Positions 1 through 10,121 of a stretch of DNA of 64,000 nucleotides are shown here, piece after piece. Each line of letters begins with the position of its first letter. The first letter of the stretch is position 1. The notes below the pieces were generated by a model that worked only from the letters and a program-made list of their open reading frames with translations, did not search any database and had not been told where the DNA came from. Origin of the DNA: Roseateles sp. XES5 (GTDB taxonomy: Bacteria > Pseudomonadota > Alphaproteobacteria > Rhizobiales > Rhizobiaceae); contig NZ_CP084752.1 of NCBI RefSeq assembly GCF_020535545.1, forward strand, positions 3,189,501 through 3,253,500. Direction: 5' to 3'. The position numbers and the translations under genes are program-made.

Positions 1-2
1 CC

Positions 3-827
3 GAATATGCCATCGCGGCCATGGAAGCCGGCGCGCATGTCTTCCTCGAAAAGCCGCTGGCGACCACGGTCGCCGACGCCGAACGGGTGGTGGCCTGCGC
101 CAAGGCGAACGGACGCAAGCTCGTCGTCGGCTATATCCTGCGCCACCATCCCTCGTGGATCCGGCTGATCGCCGAAGCGCGCAAGCTCGGCGGTCCCTAT
201 GTGTTCCGCATGAACCTGAACCAGCAGTCGAGCGGGCCGACCTGGGCGACCCACAAGGCGCTGATGGACACGACGCCGCCGATCGTCGACTGCGGCGTGC
301 ACTATGTCGACGTGATGTGCCAGATCACCGATGCCAAGCCCGTCGAAGTGCGCGGCATGGGCCTGCGCCTGTCGAACGAGATCAAGCCGGACATGTACAA
401 TTACGGCCATCTCCAGGTGCTCTTCGACGACGGTTCGCTCGGCTGGTACGAGGCGGCCTGGGGGCCGATGATCTCGGAAACGGCCTTCTTCGTGAAGGAC
501 GTCATGTCGCCGAACGGCTCGGTCTCCATCGTCATGGACCCGAACGCCAAGTCCGACGACATCGACACGCATACCAAGACGGCGGTCATCCGCGTGCACA
601 ACGCGGCGACCGGGCCGGACGGCAAGTTCCTGTCGCCGGACGAGGACCTGAAGATGGCGGGCGAGCCCGGCCACCAGGACCTGTGCGACCGGGAACAGGC
701 CTATGTGCTGAAGGCCATCCGCGAGGACATCGATCTTACGCGGCACATGGACGATGCGGTGCAGTCGCTGAGGATCTGCCTCGCGGCCGATGAAAGTGTC
801 AGAACCGGTCAGACGGTCAAGCTCTAG
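3..827 (+). CDS. Gfo/Idh/MocA-family oxidoreductase, 5' end cut off by the window
   Basis: The frame is open to the left edge, so the N-terminal Rossmann nucleotide-binding part is missing. The visible part starts [18 protein letters not shown], the conserved EKP stretch of this family in which the lysine is catalytic. The rest matches the C-terminal beta-sheet domain, including the [10 protein letters not shown] segment with the usual substrate-side His. Members are NAD(P)-dependent dehydrogenases of sugars, inositols and related polyols. The stop is 11 bases before a UgpC/MalK-type ATPase gene, so it probably belongs to a sugar uptake and catabolism operon that begins outside the window. 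The substrate cannot be told from sequence. Confidence 0.9.
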   Translation, partial: EYAIAAMEAGAHVFLEKPLATTVADAERVVACAKANGRKLVVGYILRHHPSWIRLIAEARKLGGPYVFRMNLNQQSSGPTWATHKALMDTTPPIVDCGVHYVDVMCQITDAKPVEVRGMGLRLSNEIKPDMYNYGHLQVLFDDGSLGWYEAAWGPMISETAFFVKDVMSPNGSVSIVMDPNAKSDDIDTHTKTAVIRVHNAATGPDGKFLSPDEDLKMAGEPGHQDLCDREQAYVLKAIREDIDLTRHMDDAVQSLRICLAADESVRTGQTVKL

Positions 828-838
828 GGGGAAATCAG

Positions 839-1840
<1,002 letters not shown>

Positions 1841-1842
1841 GG

Positions 1843-1869
1843 CCCCTCATCACAATCCTGTGATCGGGG
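1843..1869 (+). terminator. Imperfect hairpin after the sugar ABC operon
   Basis: ATCACA and TGTGAT pair around a four-base loop, and an outer CCC/GGG clamp closes the stem. It sits directly after the ATPase stop codon. There is no T-tract, so it may be a weak or Rho-assisted terminator. Confidence 0.4.
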
Positions 1870-1901
1870 TGGATTGCGGCAAGCCCCGCCGTGATCTACG
1901 A

Positions 1902-1930
1902 TTGTCAAACGTCAGAAACTAACATACAGC
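1902..1930 (+). promoter_or_regulatory. Candidate promoter of the first RND efflux operon
   Basis: TTGTCA at 1902-1907 and TACAGC at 1925-1930 are separated by 17 bases. The -35 is good and the -10 is weak. The -10 lies inside the AcrR-like palindrome at 1921-1944, so a bound repressor would block RNA polymerase. Transcription would run into the adaptor gene at 2030. Confidence 0.4.
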
Positions 1931-1944
1931 CTTGTTTGTATGTT
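1921..1944. promoter_or_regulatory. AcrR/TetR-type operator palindrome
   Basis: AACATACA (1921-1928) and TGTATGTT (1937-1944) are perfect 8-base arms around an 8-base spacer. The arm is very close to the known E. coli AcrR operator half-site (ACATACA/TGTATGT). It lies upstream of an AcrAB-like pair whose operon ends with a TetR/AcrR gene (6472-7095), so that protein is the natural ligand. This is inferred, not demonstrated. Confidence 0.65.
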
Positions 1945-2029
1945 GCGATGCGGTGGTCCTCCGGCCACCGCATCGACTCGTTTTCAGCACCCTGCCGGTC
2001 TTTTACCGGCATTGCCTATGGAAGAACCC

Positions 2030-3318
2030 ATGCGTTTCACGAGACCGATTTCGATTGCGACCTTTGGCGCCCTTTTGATTCTCGCCGGCTGCCAGGACGA
2101 GCAGGCTCCGCAGGGGGCTTCTCCTTCCCGCCACCGCAGGTGGCCGTCATCACCGTGAAGGCCGAGGACGTGCCGATCACCAACGACCTGCCGGGCCGCA
2201 TCGCTGCGACCCGCACGGCCGAGGTTCGCCCGCGCGCCTCCGGCATCGTGATCGAGCGCGTCTTCGAGCAGGGCTCGCAGGTCAAGGAAGGCGACGTTCT
2301 CTACCGGATCGACCCCGCGCCGTTCCAGGTGCTGGTCGATAGCGCCGAAGCGACGCTGCGCCGCGCCAAGGCCGTTCAGGCCCAGGCGAAGAACGACACT
2401 GTTCGCCAGGAACAGCTGAAGAAGTCGAACGTCTCGTCCGCGCAGAACTACGACGACGCCATCGCCAAGCTGGCGCAGGCCGACGCCGATGTCGCGATTG
2501 CCGAAGCCGGTCTCGCGACGGCCAAGCTCAACCTCGAATATACCGCGGTGAAGGCGCCGATCAGCGGCCGCATCGGCCGTGCCCTCATCACCGAGGGCGC
2601 GCTGGTTTCGACCAGCGGCACGGAGAACCTTGCCACCATCCAGCAGCTCGATCCGGTCTATGCCGACTTCACGCAGTCGGCGACGGACCTCATCCGCCTG
2701 CGCAAGGCGCTGGAAGACGGCGCGCTGATGGCCGACAACAATTCCGCCGACGTCAAGCTGATGCTCGACGACGGGTCGCAGTATCCGCATGCGGGCAAGC
2801 TGCTGTTCTCCGAGGCCGCCGTCGATGAATCGACCGGCCAGGTGACGCTGCGCGGCGAATTCCCGAACCCCGATGGCGATCTCCTGCCGGGCATGTATGT
2901 GCGCGTGCAGATCGAGCAGGGCATCGAGAAGGGTGCCGTTCTGGTGCCGCAGCAGGCCGTGCAGCGCGACGCCTCGGGCAGCGCGCTCGTCTATGTCGTC
3001 TCCGCCGACAACAAGGCCGGCACGCGTCCTGTCCGTATCGGCCGTGCCGCCGGTACGCGCTGGGTCATCACGGACGGCCTGAAGGACGGCGAGAAGATCA
3101 TCGTCGAGGGCTTCCAGAAGGTCCAGCCGGGCGGCGACGTCGTTCCGTCGGAATGGAACCCGAACGCGACGGCGGCCGACCAGAAGCCGGCGGCCGAAGG
3201 CGGTGAAGCCAAGGCTGACGATGCGAAGGCTGGCGACGCCAAGCCCGATGACGCCAAGGCAGGTGAAGCCGGCAAGGCCGAAGGCGGCGATGCCGCCAAG
3301 ACCGAGCAGGCGAAGTAA
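2030..3318 (+). CDS. RND efflux periplasmic adaptor lipoprotein (AcrA/MexA-like), apparent frameshift near the N-terminus
   Basis: The adaptor links an inner-membrane RND pump to an outer-membrane channel. The body (from about 2113) has the usual order: beta-barrel start, lipoyl half (VRPRASGIVIERVFEQGSQV), alpha-hairpin, second lipoyl half (VKAPISGRIGRALITEGALV), barrel and membrane-proximal domain, then an Ala/Lys/Asp-rich tail. The expected lipoprotein signal, MRFTRPISIATFGALLILAG followed by the lipobox Cys, starts at ATG 2030 but lies in another frame. The two frames join at a run of five G (2113-2117). One more G would give a single 429-residue protein reading QAPQGGFSFPPPQVAVITV. So it is either a sequencing error or a real mutation removing membrane anchoring. 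The permease gene follows after 8 bases. Confidence 0.85.
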
Positions 3319-3326
3319 GGATCCTG

Positions 3327-6300
3327 ATGATGCCCAGTTTCTTCATCGACAGGCCGATTTTCGCCTGGGTCGTGGCGATCTTCATCATGATCGCCGGCGC
3401 CATCTCCATTCCGCTTCTGCCGATCGCGCAGTATCCGGACGTCGCGCCGCCGCAGATCTCGGTCTCGACCTCCTATGCCGGCGCGTCCTCGCAGGACACC
3501 TACCAGAGCGTCACCAAGCTCATCGAGGATGAGCTGAACGGCGTCGAGGGCATGCTCTATTTCGAATCGACCTCGAGCGCTTCGGGTTCGGCCGAAATCA
3601 ACATCACCTTCGCGCCGGGCACCGATCCCTCGCAGGCCTCCGTCGACGTGCAGAACCGCATCAGCCGCGTCGAACCGCGCCTTCCCGATTCCGTGCGCCG
3701 CCAGGGCGTGCAGGTCGAGGAAGCCGGTTCCGGCTTCCTGCTGATCGTTTCGCTCACCTCCACCGACGGCTCGATGGATGCCATCAGCCTCGGCGACTAC
3801 GTGAACCGCAACGTGCTTTCCGAAGTCCAGCGCGTTCCCGGCGTCGGCCGCGCGCAGCTCTTCGCCACGCAGCGCTCCATGCGCATCTGGCTCGATCCGG
3901 CCAAGATGCTCGGCCTCAACCTGACGGCCGCCGATGTCACGGCCGCCGTGCAGGCGCAGAACGCCCAGATTGCCGCCGGCAGCATCGGCGCGCAGCCGAA
4001 CCCGATCACCCAGCAGATCGCGGCCCCCGTCAACATCAAGGGCCAGCTGACGACGCCGGAGGAATTCGGCGCCATCGTGCTGCGTGCGAATGCCGACGGT
4101 TCGGCCGTGCGCCTGCGTGACGTCGCGCGTATCGAAGTGGGCGGCGAGACCTATTCGTTCTCGACGCGCCTCAACGGCCAGCCGTCCGCGGCCGTCGCCG
4201 TGCAGCTGTCGCCGAGCGGCAACGCCATGGCGACCTCCGAGGCGATCAAGGCCCGCATGGACGAACTGGCGAAGTTCTTCCCGCCGGGCATCGAATATTC
4301 GATCCCCTACGACACCTCGCCCTTCGTGAAGGTGTCGATCGAGAAGGTTCTGCACACGCTGCTCGAAGCCGTCGGCCTCGTGTTCCTGGTGATGTTCCTG
4401 TTCCTGCAGGACTGGCGCTACACCCTGATCCCCACCCTGGTGGTGCCGGTGGCCCTGCTGGGCACCTTCGCCATCATGCTGGGCCTGGGTTTCTCCATCA
4501 ATGTGCTGACCCTGTTCGGCATGGTGCTGGCCATCGGCATCCTGGTGGACGATGCCATCGTGGTGGTGGAGAACGTCGAGCGCATCATGAGCGAGGAGGG
4601 GCTCTCGCCCCGCGAGGCCACGCGCAAGGCCATGAGCCAGATCTCGGGCGCCATCATCGGCATCACCCTGGTGCTGATCGCGGTGTTCGTGCCCATGGCC
4701 TTCTTCGCCGGCTCGGTGGGCAATATCTACCGCCAGTTCTCGCTGGCCATGGTGGCCTCGATGGCGCTCTCGGCCCTGATGGCCCTGACCCTGACGCCGG
4801 CCCTGTGCGCCACGCTGCTCAAGCCGGTGGAAGCCGGCCACCACCACGAGAAGCGCGGCTTCTTCGGCTGGTTCAACCGCGGCTTCTCCCGCACGGCCAA
4901 GGGCTATAGCGGCACCGTCGGCTGGCTGGTCCACCGCGCCGGCCGCTTCATGGTGATCTACCTCGCCATCCTCGCGGGCCTCGGCTACATGTTCGTGAAG
5001 CTGCCGTCCTCCTTCCTGCCGGACGAAGATCAGGGCTTCGCCATCGTCATGATGCAGCTTCCCTCCGAGGCGACGGGCCACCGGACCGACGAGGTGCTGA
5101 CGCAGGTCGAGACGATCTTCGGCCAGGAAAAGGCCGTCAACACGATCGTCGGCATCAACGGCTTCTCGTTCTTCGGCGCAGGCCAGAACGCCGGCCTTGC
5201 CTTCGTGACGTTGAAGGACTGGAGCGAGCGTGGGCCGGAGGATTCCGCCCAGGCGATCGCCGGACGCGCCAGCATGGCGATGAGCCAGATCAAGGATGCG
5301 ATCAGCTTCGCGCTGTCGCCGCCGCCGATCCAGGGTCTCGGCACGACGGGCGGCTTCTCGTTCCGTCTGCAGGACCGTGGCGGCCTCGGCCAGCAGGCGC
5401 TGTCTGCGGCGACAGGCCAGCTCATCGGCCTTGCGGCCCAGAGCAATGTCGTCACCGGCGTGCGCGTCGACGGCATGCCGGATGCGGCCCAGGTCAATGT
5501 CGTGATTGACCGCGAGAAGGCCAACACCTTCGGTGTGACCTTCGCCGACATCAACTCGACGATCTCGACCAATCTCGGCTCGACCTATGTCAACGACTTC
5601 CCGAATTCCGGGCGCATGCAGCGCGTGACGGTCCAGGCGGACCAGAACGAACGCATGCAGGTTGCGGACCTTCTCAACCTCAATGTCCGCAACTCCAAGG
5701 GTGGCATGGTGCCGCTGTCGGCCTTCGCGACCGCCGAATGGGTGAAGGCGCCGACGCAGACGGTGGGCTACAACGGCTATCCGGCCATGCGCCTGGCCGG
5801 TGACGCTGCGCCCGGTGCCTCCACCGGCGCGGCCATGGCCGAGCTGGAGTCCATGGTGGCCAAGCTGCCCGCGGGCATAGGCTACGAGTGGACGGGTCTG
5901 TCGCGCGAGGAGAAGCTCTCCGGCTCGCAGGCCACCATCCTGCTGGCCTTCTCGCTGCTGGCCGTCTTCCTGTGCCTGGCTGCGCTGTACGAGAGCTGGT
6001 CCATCCCGCTGTCGGTGATGCTGGTGGTGCCCCTGGGTCTGCTGGGCGCGCTGCTGGGTGCCACCTTCCGCGGCATGCCCAATGACGTGTACTTCAAGGT
6101 GGGCCTGATCACCATCATCGGCCTGTCGGCGAAGAACGCCATCCTGATCATCGAGTTCGCCAAGGACCTGCAGGCTCAGGGCAAGGGTCTGGTGGAGGCC
6201 ATCCTGGAGGCGGCGCACCTGCGCTTCCGCCCCATCATCATGACCTCGCTGGCCTTCATCCTGGGTGTGACGCCGCTGTTCTTCGCCTCCGGCGCGGGCT

Positions 6301-6464
6301 CGGCCAGCCAGCGTGCGATCGGCACCGGCGTGCTGTCCGGCATGATCACCGCCACCGTGCTGGCCGTGCTCTTCGTGCCGGTGTTCTTCGTCTTCGTGAT
6401 GAAGCTCTTCGGCTACGGGAAGAAGAAAGAGGAGCCGGCTCCGGCCGCAAGCCCGGCGGAGTAA
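3327..6464 (+). CDS. RND multidrug efflux permease, AcrB/MexB (HAE1) family
   Basis: This is a proton-driven inner-membrane trimer that expels hydrophobic compounds through the adaptor and an outer-membrane factor (no tolC-like gene is nearby). It has 1045 residues, the normal length, with the typical N-terminus PSFFIDRPIFAWVVAIFIM, two large periplasmic loops and 12 membrane helices in two repeats. TM4 carries the proton-relay pair in GILVDDAIVVVENVERIM. A second ATG at 3330 is equally possible as the start. Codon choice changes inside the gene: at about 4390-4840 and 5850-6415 Leu, Val, Thr and Pro are written almost only as CTG, GTG, ACC and CCC, unlike the rest (see findings). Confidence 0.95.
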   Translation: MMPSFFIDRPIFAWVVAIFIMIAGAISIPLLPIAQYPDVAPPQISVSTSYAGASSQDTYQSVTKLIEDELNGVEGMLYFESTSSASGSAEINITFAPGTDPSQASVDVQNRISRVEPRLPDSVRRQGVQVEEAGSGFLLIVSLTSTDGSMDAISLGDYVNRNVLSEVQRVPGVGRAQLFATQRSMRIWLDPAKMLGLNLTAADVTAAVQAQNAQIAAGSIGAQPNPITQQIAAPVNIKGQLTTPEEFGAIVLRANADGSAVRLRDVARIEVGGETYSFSTRLNGQPSAAVAVQLSPSGNAMATSEAIKARMDELAKFFPPGIEYSIPYDTSPFVKVSIEKVLHTLLEAVGLVFLVMFLFLQDWRYTLIPTLVVPVALLGTFAIMLGLGFSINVLTLFGMVLAIGILVDDAIVVVENVERIMSEEGLSPREATRKAMSQISGAIIGITLVLIAVFVPMAFFAGSVGNIYRQFSLAMVASMALSALMALTLTPALCATLLKPVEAGHHHEKRGFFGWFNRGFSRTAKGYSGTVGWLVHRAGRFMVIYLAILAGLGYMFVKLPSSFLPDEDQGFAIVMMQLPSEATGHRTDEVLTQVETIFGQEKAVNTIVGINGFSFFGAGQNAGLAFVTLKDWSERGPEDSAQAIAGRASMAMSQIKDAISFALSPPPIQGLGTTGGFSFRLQDRGGLGQQALSAATGQLIGLAAQSNVVTGVRVDGMPDAAQVNVVIDREKANTFGVTFADINSTISTNLGSTYVNDFPNSGRMQRVTVQADQNERMQVADLLNLNVRNSKGGMVPLSAFATAEWVKAPTQTVGYNGYPAMRLAGDAAPGASTGAAMAELESMVAKLPAGIGYEWTGLSREEKLSGSQATILLAFSLLAVFLCLAALYESWSIPLSVMLVVPLGLLGALLGATFRGMPNDVYFKVGLITIIGLSAKNAILIIEFAKDLQAQGKGLVEAILEAAHLRFRPIIMTSLAFILGVTPLFFASGAGSASQRAIGTGVLSGMITATVLAVLFVPVFFVFVMKLFGYGKKKEEPAPAASPAE

Positions 6465-6471
6465 GCAGCCG

Positions 6472-7095
6472 ATGCGCCGGACCAAGGCAGAGGCCAAGGA
6501 AACCCGCCAGCAGATCCTGCTGGCGGCCGAAAAGGTCTTCTACGAAAAGGGTGTCGCCCATGCCTCCATGGAGGATGTGGCGCGCGCCGCGGGGGTTACC
6601 CGCGGCGCCATCTACTGGCACTTCGCCAACCGGGCGGATCTCGTGCTGGAACTCTACAATTCCCTGCCCATGCCGCAGGAAGAATTGATCGCCCGGGAGC
6701 TGGAAGCCGAGAATGCCGACGTCTTCGGCGTACTCGAACGGGTCGGCCGCGAATGGCTGGAACTGCTTGCCACCGACGAACACCGTCAGCGCATTCTTTC
6801 CATTCTCCTGCGCTGCGACACGTCAGGGGAATTCGCCGCCATCTCCGAGCGTCAGAACGATCTCGACGACGAGCATATGCAGGCGCTGGAAGCCGCCTTC
6901 GTGAAGGCGGAACGGCAGGGCCAGCTGGGTGATGCCTGGACGCCGCGTTCGGCGGCCTCGATGCTGCGCTGGGTCATCAAGGGCCTGTGTTCGGAATGGC
7001 TGCTGTTCGGCCGCCGCTTCGATATTGCAGGCGAAGGCAAGGAGGCGCTGCGCCGGCTCTTCCTCAGCTATGGCGGGCAGGTACCGTCACGCTGA
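6472..7095 (+). CDS. TetR/AcrR-family repressor of the adjacent RND pump
   Basis: A 207-residue regulator with an N-terminal TetR helix-turn-helix (ARAAGVTRGAIYWHFANRADL, about residues 33-53) and an AcrR/TtgR-like C-terminal ligand domain. The gene is 7 bases after the permease and is co-transcribed with it. Families with this layout bind pump substrates and release an operator near the pump promoter; the palindrome at 1921-1944 is the likely target. Its 3' end overlaps the end of the convergent small gene by 9 bases. Confidence 0.92.
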   Translation: MRRTKAEAKETRQQILLAAEKVFYEKGVAHASMEDVARAAGVTRGAIYWHFANRADLVLELYNSLPMPQEELIARELEAENADVFGVLERVGREWLELLATDEHRQRILSILLRCDTSGEFAAISERQNDLDDEHMQALEAAFVKAERQGQLGDAWTPRSAASMLRWVIKGLCSEWLLFGRRFDIAGEGKEALRRLFLSYGGQVPSR

Positions 7096-7335
7096 TGCAT
7101 CGCGAAAGGCCTGAAGCCGCGCAATCCAGTCCGCACCGATCCGCCAGCGTGTGAGCACCGAGACCGGATCCTCCGCGTCGAGCCGCGAACAGATGCGGTA
7201 GACTTCCAGCACCTCCGGCGCCATCTCGCCGCGCTGGCAGAAATACATCGCCGCCGCATAACGCGCGCGCCCGGACCATTCGGGGCCGGGCGGCGTCGTA
7301 ATGATCTCCCAGTTGCGGCGGGTTTCCTCGTCCAT
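7087..7335 (-). CDS. Unrecognised 82-residue protein, last gene of the FAD/GcvT operon
   Basis: I do not recognise a family. The protein is soluble, with no signal peptide or membrane helix, rich in Arg, Ala and Trp, and starts MDEETRRNWEIITTPPGPEW. Its ATG follows the TAG stop of the GcvT-like gene without a gap, so translation is probably coupled, which supports it being real. It is convergent with the pump repressor, overlapping it by 9 bases. It could be a small subunit or stabiliser of the oxidoreductase/GcvT enzymes, but that is position-based inference only. Confidence 0.6.
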   Translation of the reverse strand: MDEETRRNWEIITTPPGPEWSGRARYAAAMYFCQRGEMAPEVLEVYRICSRLDAEDPVSVLTRWRIGADWIARLQAFRDASA

Positions 7336-8568
7336 CTATTTCTGGCCCGGGGGCGTCACCGTGCGGCGCGCCAGCTTGACGAAGGGGCGGGGCACGATCT
7401 TCGCCCGCTTCATCAGCTTCTGGTATTTCAGCTCGCGCAGCGCATAGATCTCCACCCAGAGGTCGTCGGTGAACTTCGATCCATACGGGCGCTCGAGGCT
7501 GGCGATGGCGATGTTGCGCTTGGCGGTCGGTGACCAGATCGCGGCGGTGACAAGGCCCGCCTCGTGTTTGCGGCGATGGTAGACGATGGCATGTTCGGCG
7601 GGAATATTCCCTTCGATTTCAAGGCCGACGAGGATGTGCTTGAGAGTTTGATTCCGCCGCGCGTCGAGGATCGCCCGGCGTCCGTTGAAGGACGGCTTTT
7701 CCGGATCGACCAGCCAGTCGAGGCCGATCTCGTCTGGCATGCGCACCCGATCGGCCCGCAATGCGCCCTCGGCGGTGACGAAATCGGCATTGGCGACGAT
7801 GAAGCCCGCCTCGATGCGCGTCTGGTTGAGGGCGCCATAGCCGATGGCGCGGATGGCATGGATTTCGCCGGCCGCCCACAGCCGGTCCCACAGGGAGAGG
7901 GCCTTGCTGCGCGGTACGAAGAGTTCGTAGCCGAGATCGCCGGTAAAGCCGGTGCGGGAAATCGTCACCGCGCCGCCGTCATGCGGGAAGGTGGCGATGT
8001 CGAAGGGCTTCAGCCGATCCGCTTCGGCGAAACCGGCATCGCGCAGCACGGCATAACTGGTCGGCCCCTGCAGGGCGAGCCCGGCGATTTCCTCCGTTTC
8101 CTCGCGGATATCCACCGTGAAGCCGAAGGCGCTGTCGAGCAGCCAGGGCAGGTGGCGTTCCTGGCAGCAGAGACGGAATTCCTGCGCGCCAAGCCGAAAG
8201 AGCGTGCCGTCGTCGAGCACATGGCCGTGGTCGTCGCACCAGGCGGTATAGTGCACGCGGTTGACGCCGAGTTTCCTGACGTCGCGCAGGGTCAGGCGGT
8301 TGAGATACCGTTCCGCATCCGGGCCCGTGATGCGGTATTTCACCATGGGCGAGATGTCGAAGAGGGCGGCGGTGGACCGGATCGCGAAATATTCCAGCTC
8401 GCCGTCGGTAAGCGAATGGGGCGCCCTGTAGCCGGCCCAGTTGTACCAGTCGTTGACCTCGCTCAGTGCCATCAGCCGGTCGTGGAAGGGCGTTTCGAGA
8501 CGCGGCGTGCGGATATGGTCGCGCGCGGCGCGGCGCAGGTCCGTGGCGGATTTCGTCATGGCGTTCAT
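7336..8568 (-). CDS. GcvT-fold aminomethyltransferase-like protein
   Basis: A 410-residue member of the glycine-cleavage T protein/DmdA/sarcosine-dehydrogenase-C-terminal superfamily. These proteins bind tetrahydrofolate and accept one-carbon units released from N- or S-methyl groups. Visible family features are the folate-fold segments FDISPMVKYRITGPDAERYL, LALQGPTSYAVL and SRTGFTGDLGYELFV, and the C-terminal barrel. The start ATG overlaps the stop of the upstream FAD gene (ATGA). There are no other glycine-cleavage genes here, so it is not the housekeeping gcvT. In this cluster it more likely passes on methyl-derived carbon from a methylated amine. Confidence 0.85.
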   Translation of the reverse strand: MNAMTKSATDLRRAARDHIRTPRLETPFHDRLMALSEVNDWYNWAGYRAPHSLTDGELEYFAIRSTAALFDISPMVKYRITGPDAERYLNRLTLRDVRKLGVNRVHYTAWCDDHGHVLDDGTLFRLGAQEFRLCCQERHLPWLLDSAFGFTVDIREETEEIAGLALQGPTSYAVLRDAGFAEADRLKPFDIATFPHDGGAVTISRTGFTGDLGYELFVPRSKALSLWDRLWAAGEIHAIRAIGYGALNQTRIEAGFIVANADFVTAEGALRADRVRMPDEIGLDWLVDPEKPSFNGRRAILDARRNQTLKHILVGLEIEGNIPAEHAIVYHRRKHEAGLVTAAIWSPTAKRNIAIASLERPYGSKFTDDLWVEIYALRELKYQKLMKRAKIVPRPFVKLARRTVTPPGQK

Positions 8569-10121
8569 GAGCTCGCTCCCGAAAGGATGTGGCGCGCGGC
8601 GTTCCAGCCGGGCAGGCCGGAGATGCCGCCGCCCGGATGCGCCCCGGCGCTGGCGAGGTAGAGCCCGTCGATCGGCGTCCTGTAGCCGGAGGCCGCGCCT
8701 GTCGGGCGGTTGACCAGAAGCTGGTCGGCCTGCAGCTCGCCGTGGTGCCAATGGCCGCCGGGCAGATTGTATTCGGCTTCGATGTCGACCGGCGTCAGCA
8801 GGCTGGACGCGACGATGGATTTGCCGATGCCGGGCGCGTGACGCTCCAGCGTGTCCAGAACGATCCTGAGAAATGCCGGTTTGCCTGTCTCCCAGCCCGC
8901 CTTGAGGCGATAGGGTGCGTATTGCACGAGGGCGGACAGCGTGCAGCCGCCGGCGGGCGCGAGCGACGGGTCGGCAAGGCTCGGCAGGGTGATCTCCATC
9001 ACCGGATCCGTGGAGAATTCGCCGTATTTCGCCGGATTGAAGGCCGTTTCGACCTGTTCCTTGGAACGGACCAGCACGATGCGGCCGGCGCGTGCATCGG
9101 CGGCAAGACCTGTGAAGTCGGGCACACGGTCCAGCGCGAGATCGAGCTTGGCGACATTGCCGTGGCTGCGCACGTTCCTGACCGAGCGCACGAAGCCGGT
9201 GCCGCTTTCGGCCGGATCGACGAGATGGAGGAATGTCGTCTGCGGATGGATGGCGGAGACGATAACCGGCGCGGTGATTTCCGTGCCGTCGCCGGTCACG
9301 ACGCCGCTTGCCCGGCCCCGGTCGGCGAGGATGCGGCCGACGGGCGTGCCGCAACGGATGGTGACGCCGGCCTTTTCCGCCGCGCGCCGGAAGGCGGGCG
9401 CGAGCGACGCCATGCCGCCCGCCGGCACGAACTGGCCGCCCGTGCGGCCGGCGACGTCGCCGGTGAGGCGGTAGTAGAGACCGAGCAGGGAGGTCGGCGA
9501 GCGCGGGCCGAGATGGATGCCCAGCGTCGCATCGAAAGCGAGCAGGCCCTTCAGCCGGTCGTCGGCGAGGTATTCGTCCGTGACGTCGGCGACGTTCGTC
9601 AGCAGCATGCGCAGGAAATCGCGTCCCTCGCCGCGTCCCTTGCGGAGGAGGCCGACCCCGGCGCCGGCCAGTGCGGAAAGATCGCCGAGCGAGATCGCGC
9701 CGATCTGTGGCGGCGGGCGGCGCAGAAAGCGCTTCAGGATGCCGGCCTGGAAGATGAGCTTCCGGCGCAACGCGGCGAAGGCGGCGGCCTCTTCGGCGGA
9801 AACGCCGTCGAGCTGTTCGCCATAGGCGCCGTGCAGGGTGATGGCCGTGCCGGAACCGTCGAGCACGGTCGTCGGCAGCAGCGTTTCATCGCCCTTGAGA
9901 TCGAGGCCGATGTCGCGCGCGACCTCCACATCCAGGCGGTTGACGAGATGGGCGAGGCCGGCGGAGCGGAAACCGGGGGCGAATTCCCGGCCGCGGGTCG
10001 CTCCGCCCGGCTCGTTCGCCGCTTCCAGCACCAGAACGCGGCGGCCGCCCTTGGCGAGACGGGTGGCGGCGGCAAGGCCGTTGTGGCCGGCGCCGATCAC
10101 GATGGCATCAAATGACGTCAT
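8565..10121 (-). CDS. FAD-dependent oxidoreductase, phytoene dehydrogenase/PYROXD2-like (second copy)
   Basis: A 518-residue flavoprotein. The N-terminus has the Rossmann dinucleotide motif DAIVIGAGHNGLAAATRL, followed by LVLEAANEPGGATRG, and the C-terminus has the FAD-closing segment with GAHPGGGISGLPGWNAARHIL. This is the phytoene-desaturase-like superfamily, but carotenoid genes are absent, so a role as amine or carbon-skeleton oxidase is more likely. It overlaps the preceding FAD gene by 14 bases and the following GcvT-like gene by 4, so the three are one operon. It shares the same fold with the upstream neighbour, suggesting an ancient duplication or a two-subunit enzyme. Confidence 0.9.
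   Translation of the reverse strand: MTSFDAIVIGAGHNGLAAATRLAKGGRRVLVLEAANEPGGATRGREFAPGFRSAGLAHLVNRLDVEVARDIGLDLKGDETLLPTTVLDGSGTAITLHGAYGEQLDGVSAEEAAAFAALRRKLIFQAGILKRFLRRPPPQIGAISLGDLSALAGAGVGLLRKGRGEGRDFLRMLLTNVADVTDEYLADDRLKGLLAFDATLGIHLGPRSPTSLLGLYYRLTGDVAGRTGGQFVPAGGMASLAPAFRRAAEKAGVTIRCGTPVGRILADRGRASGVVTGDGTEITAPVIVSAIHPQTTFLHLVDPAESGTGFVRSVRNVRSHGNVAKLDLALDRVPDFTGLAADARAGRIVLVRSKEQVETAFNPAKYGEFSTDPVMEITLPSLADPSLAPAGGCTLSALVQYAPYRLKAGWETGKPAFLRIVLDTLERHAPGIGKSIVASSLLTPVDIEAEYNLPGGHWHHGELQADQLLVNRPTGAASGYRTPIDGLYLASAGAHPGGGISGLPGWNAARHILSGASS

Noticed and set aside
1891..2112. N-terminal part of the adaptor frame that avoids the frameshift
   Set aside because: It would cross the promoter and operator and replaces the proper lipoprotein signal by an unrelated sequence.
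4390..6415. Codon-usage islands as a horizontally acquired mobile element
   Set aside because: They lie inside one reading frame, have no flanking repeats or mobility genes and coincide with conserved segments; mosaic join or assembly artefact is simpler.
2991..6497. A 1168-residue open frame on the minus strand opposite the first RND permease
   Set aside because: It is the antisense of a well-recognised gene, with a His/Gly/Asp-rich composition typical of reverse frames in GC-rich DNA and no family motifs.
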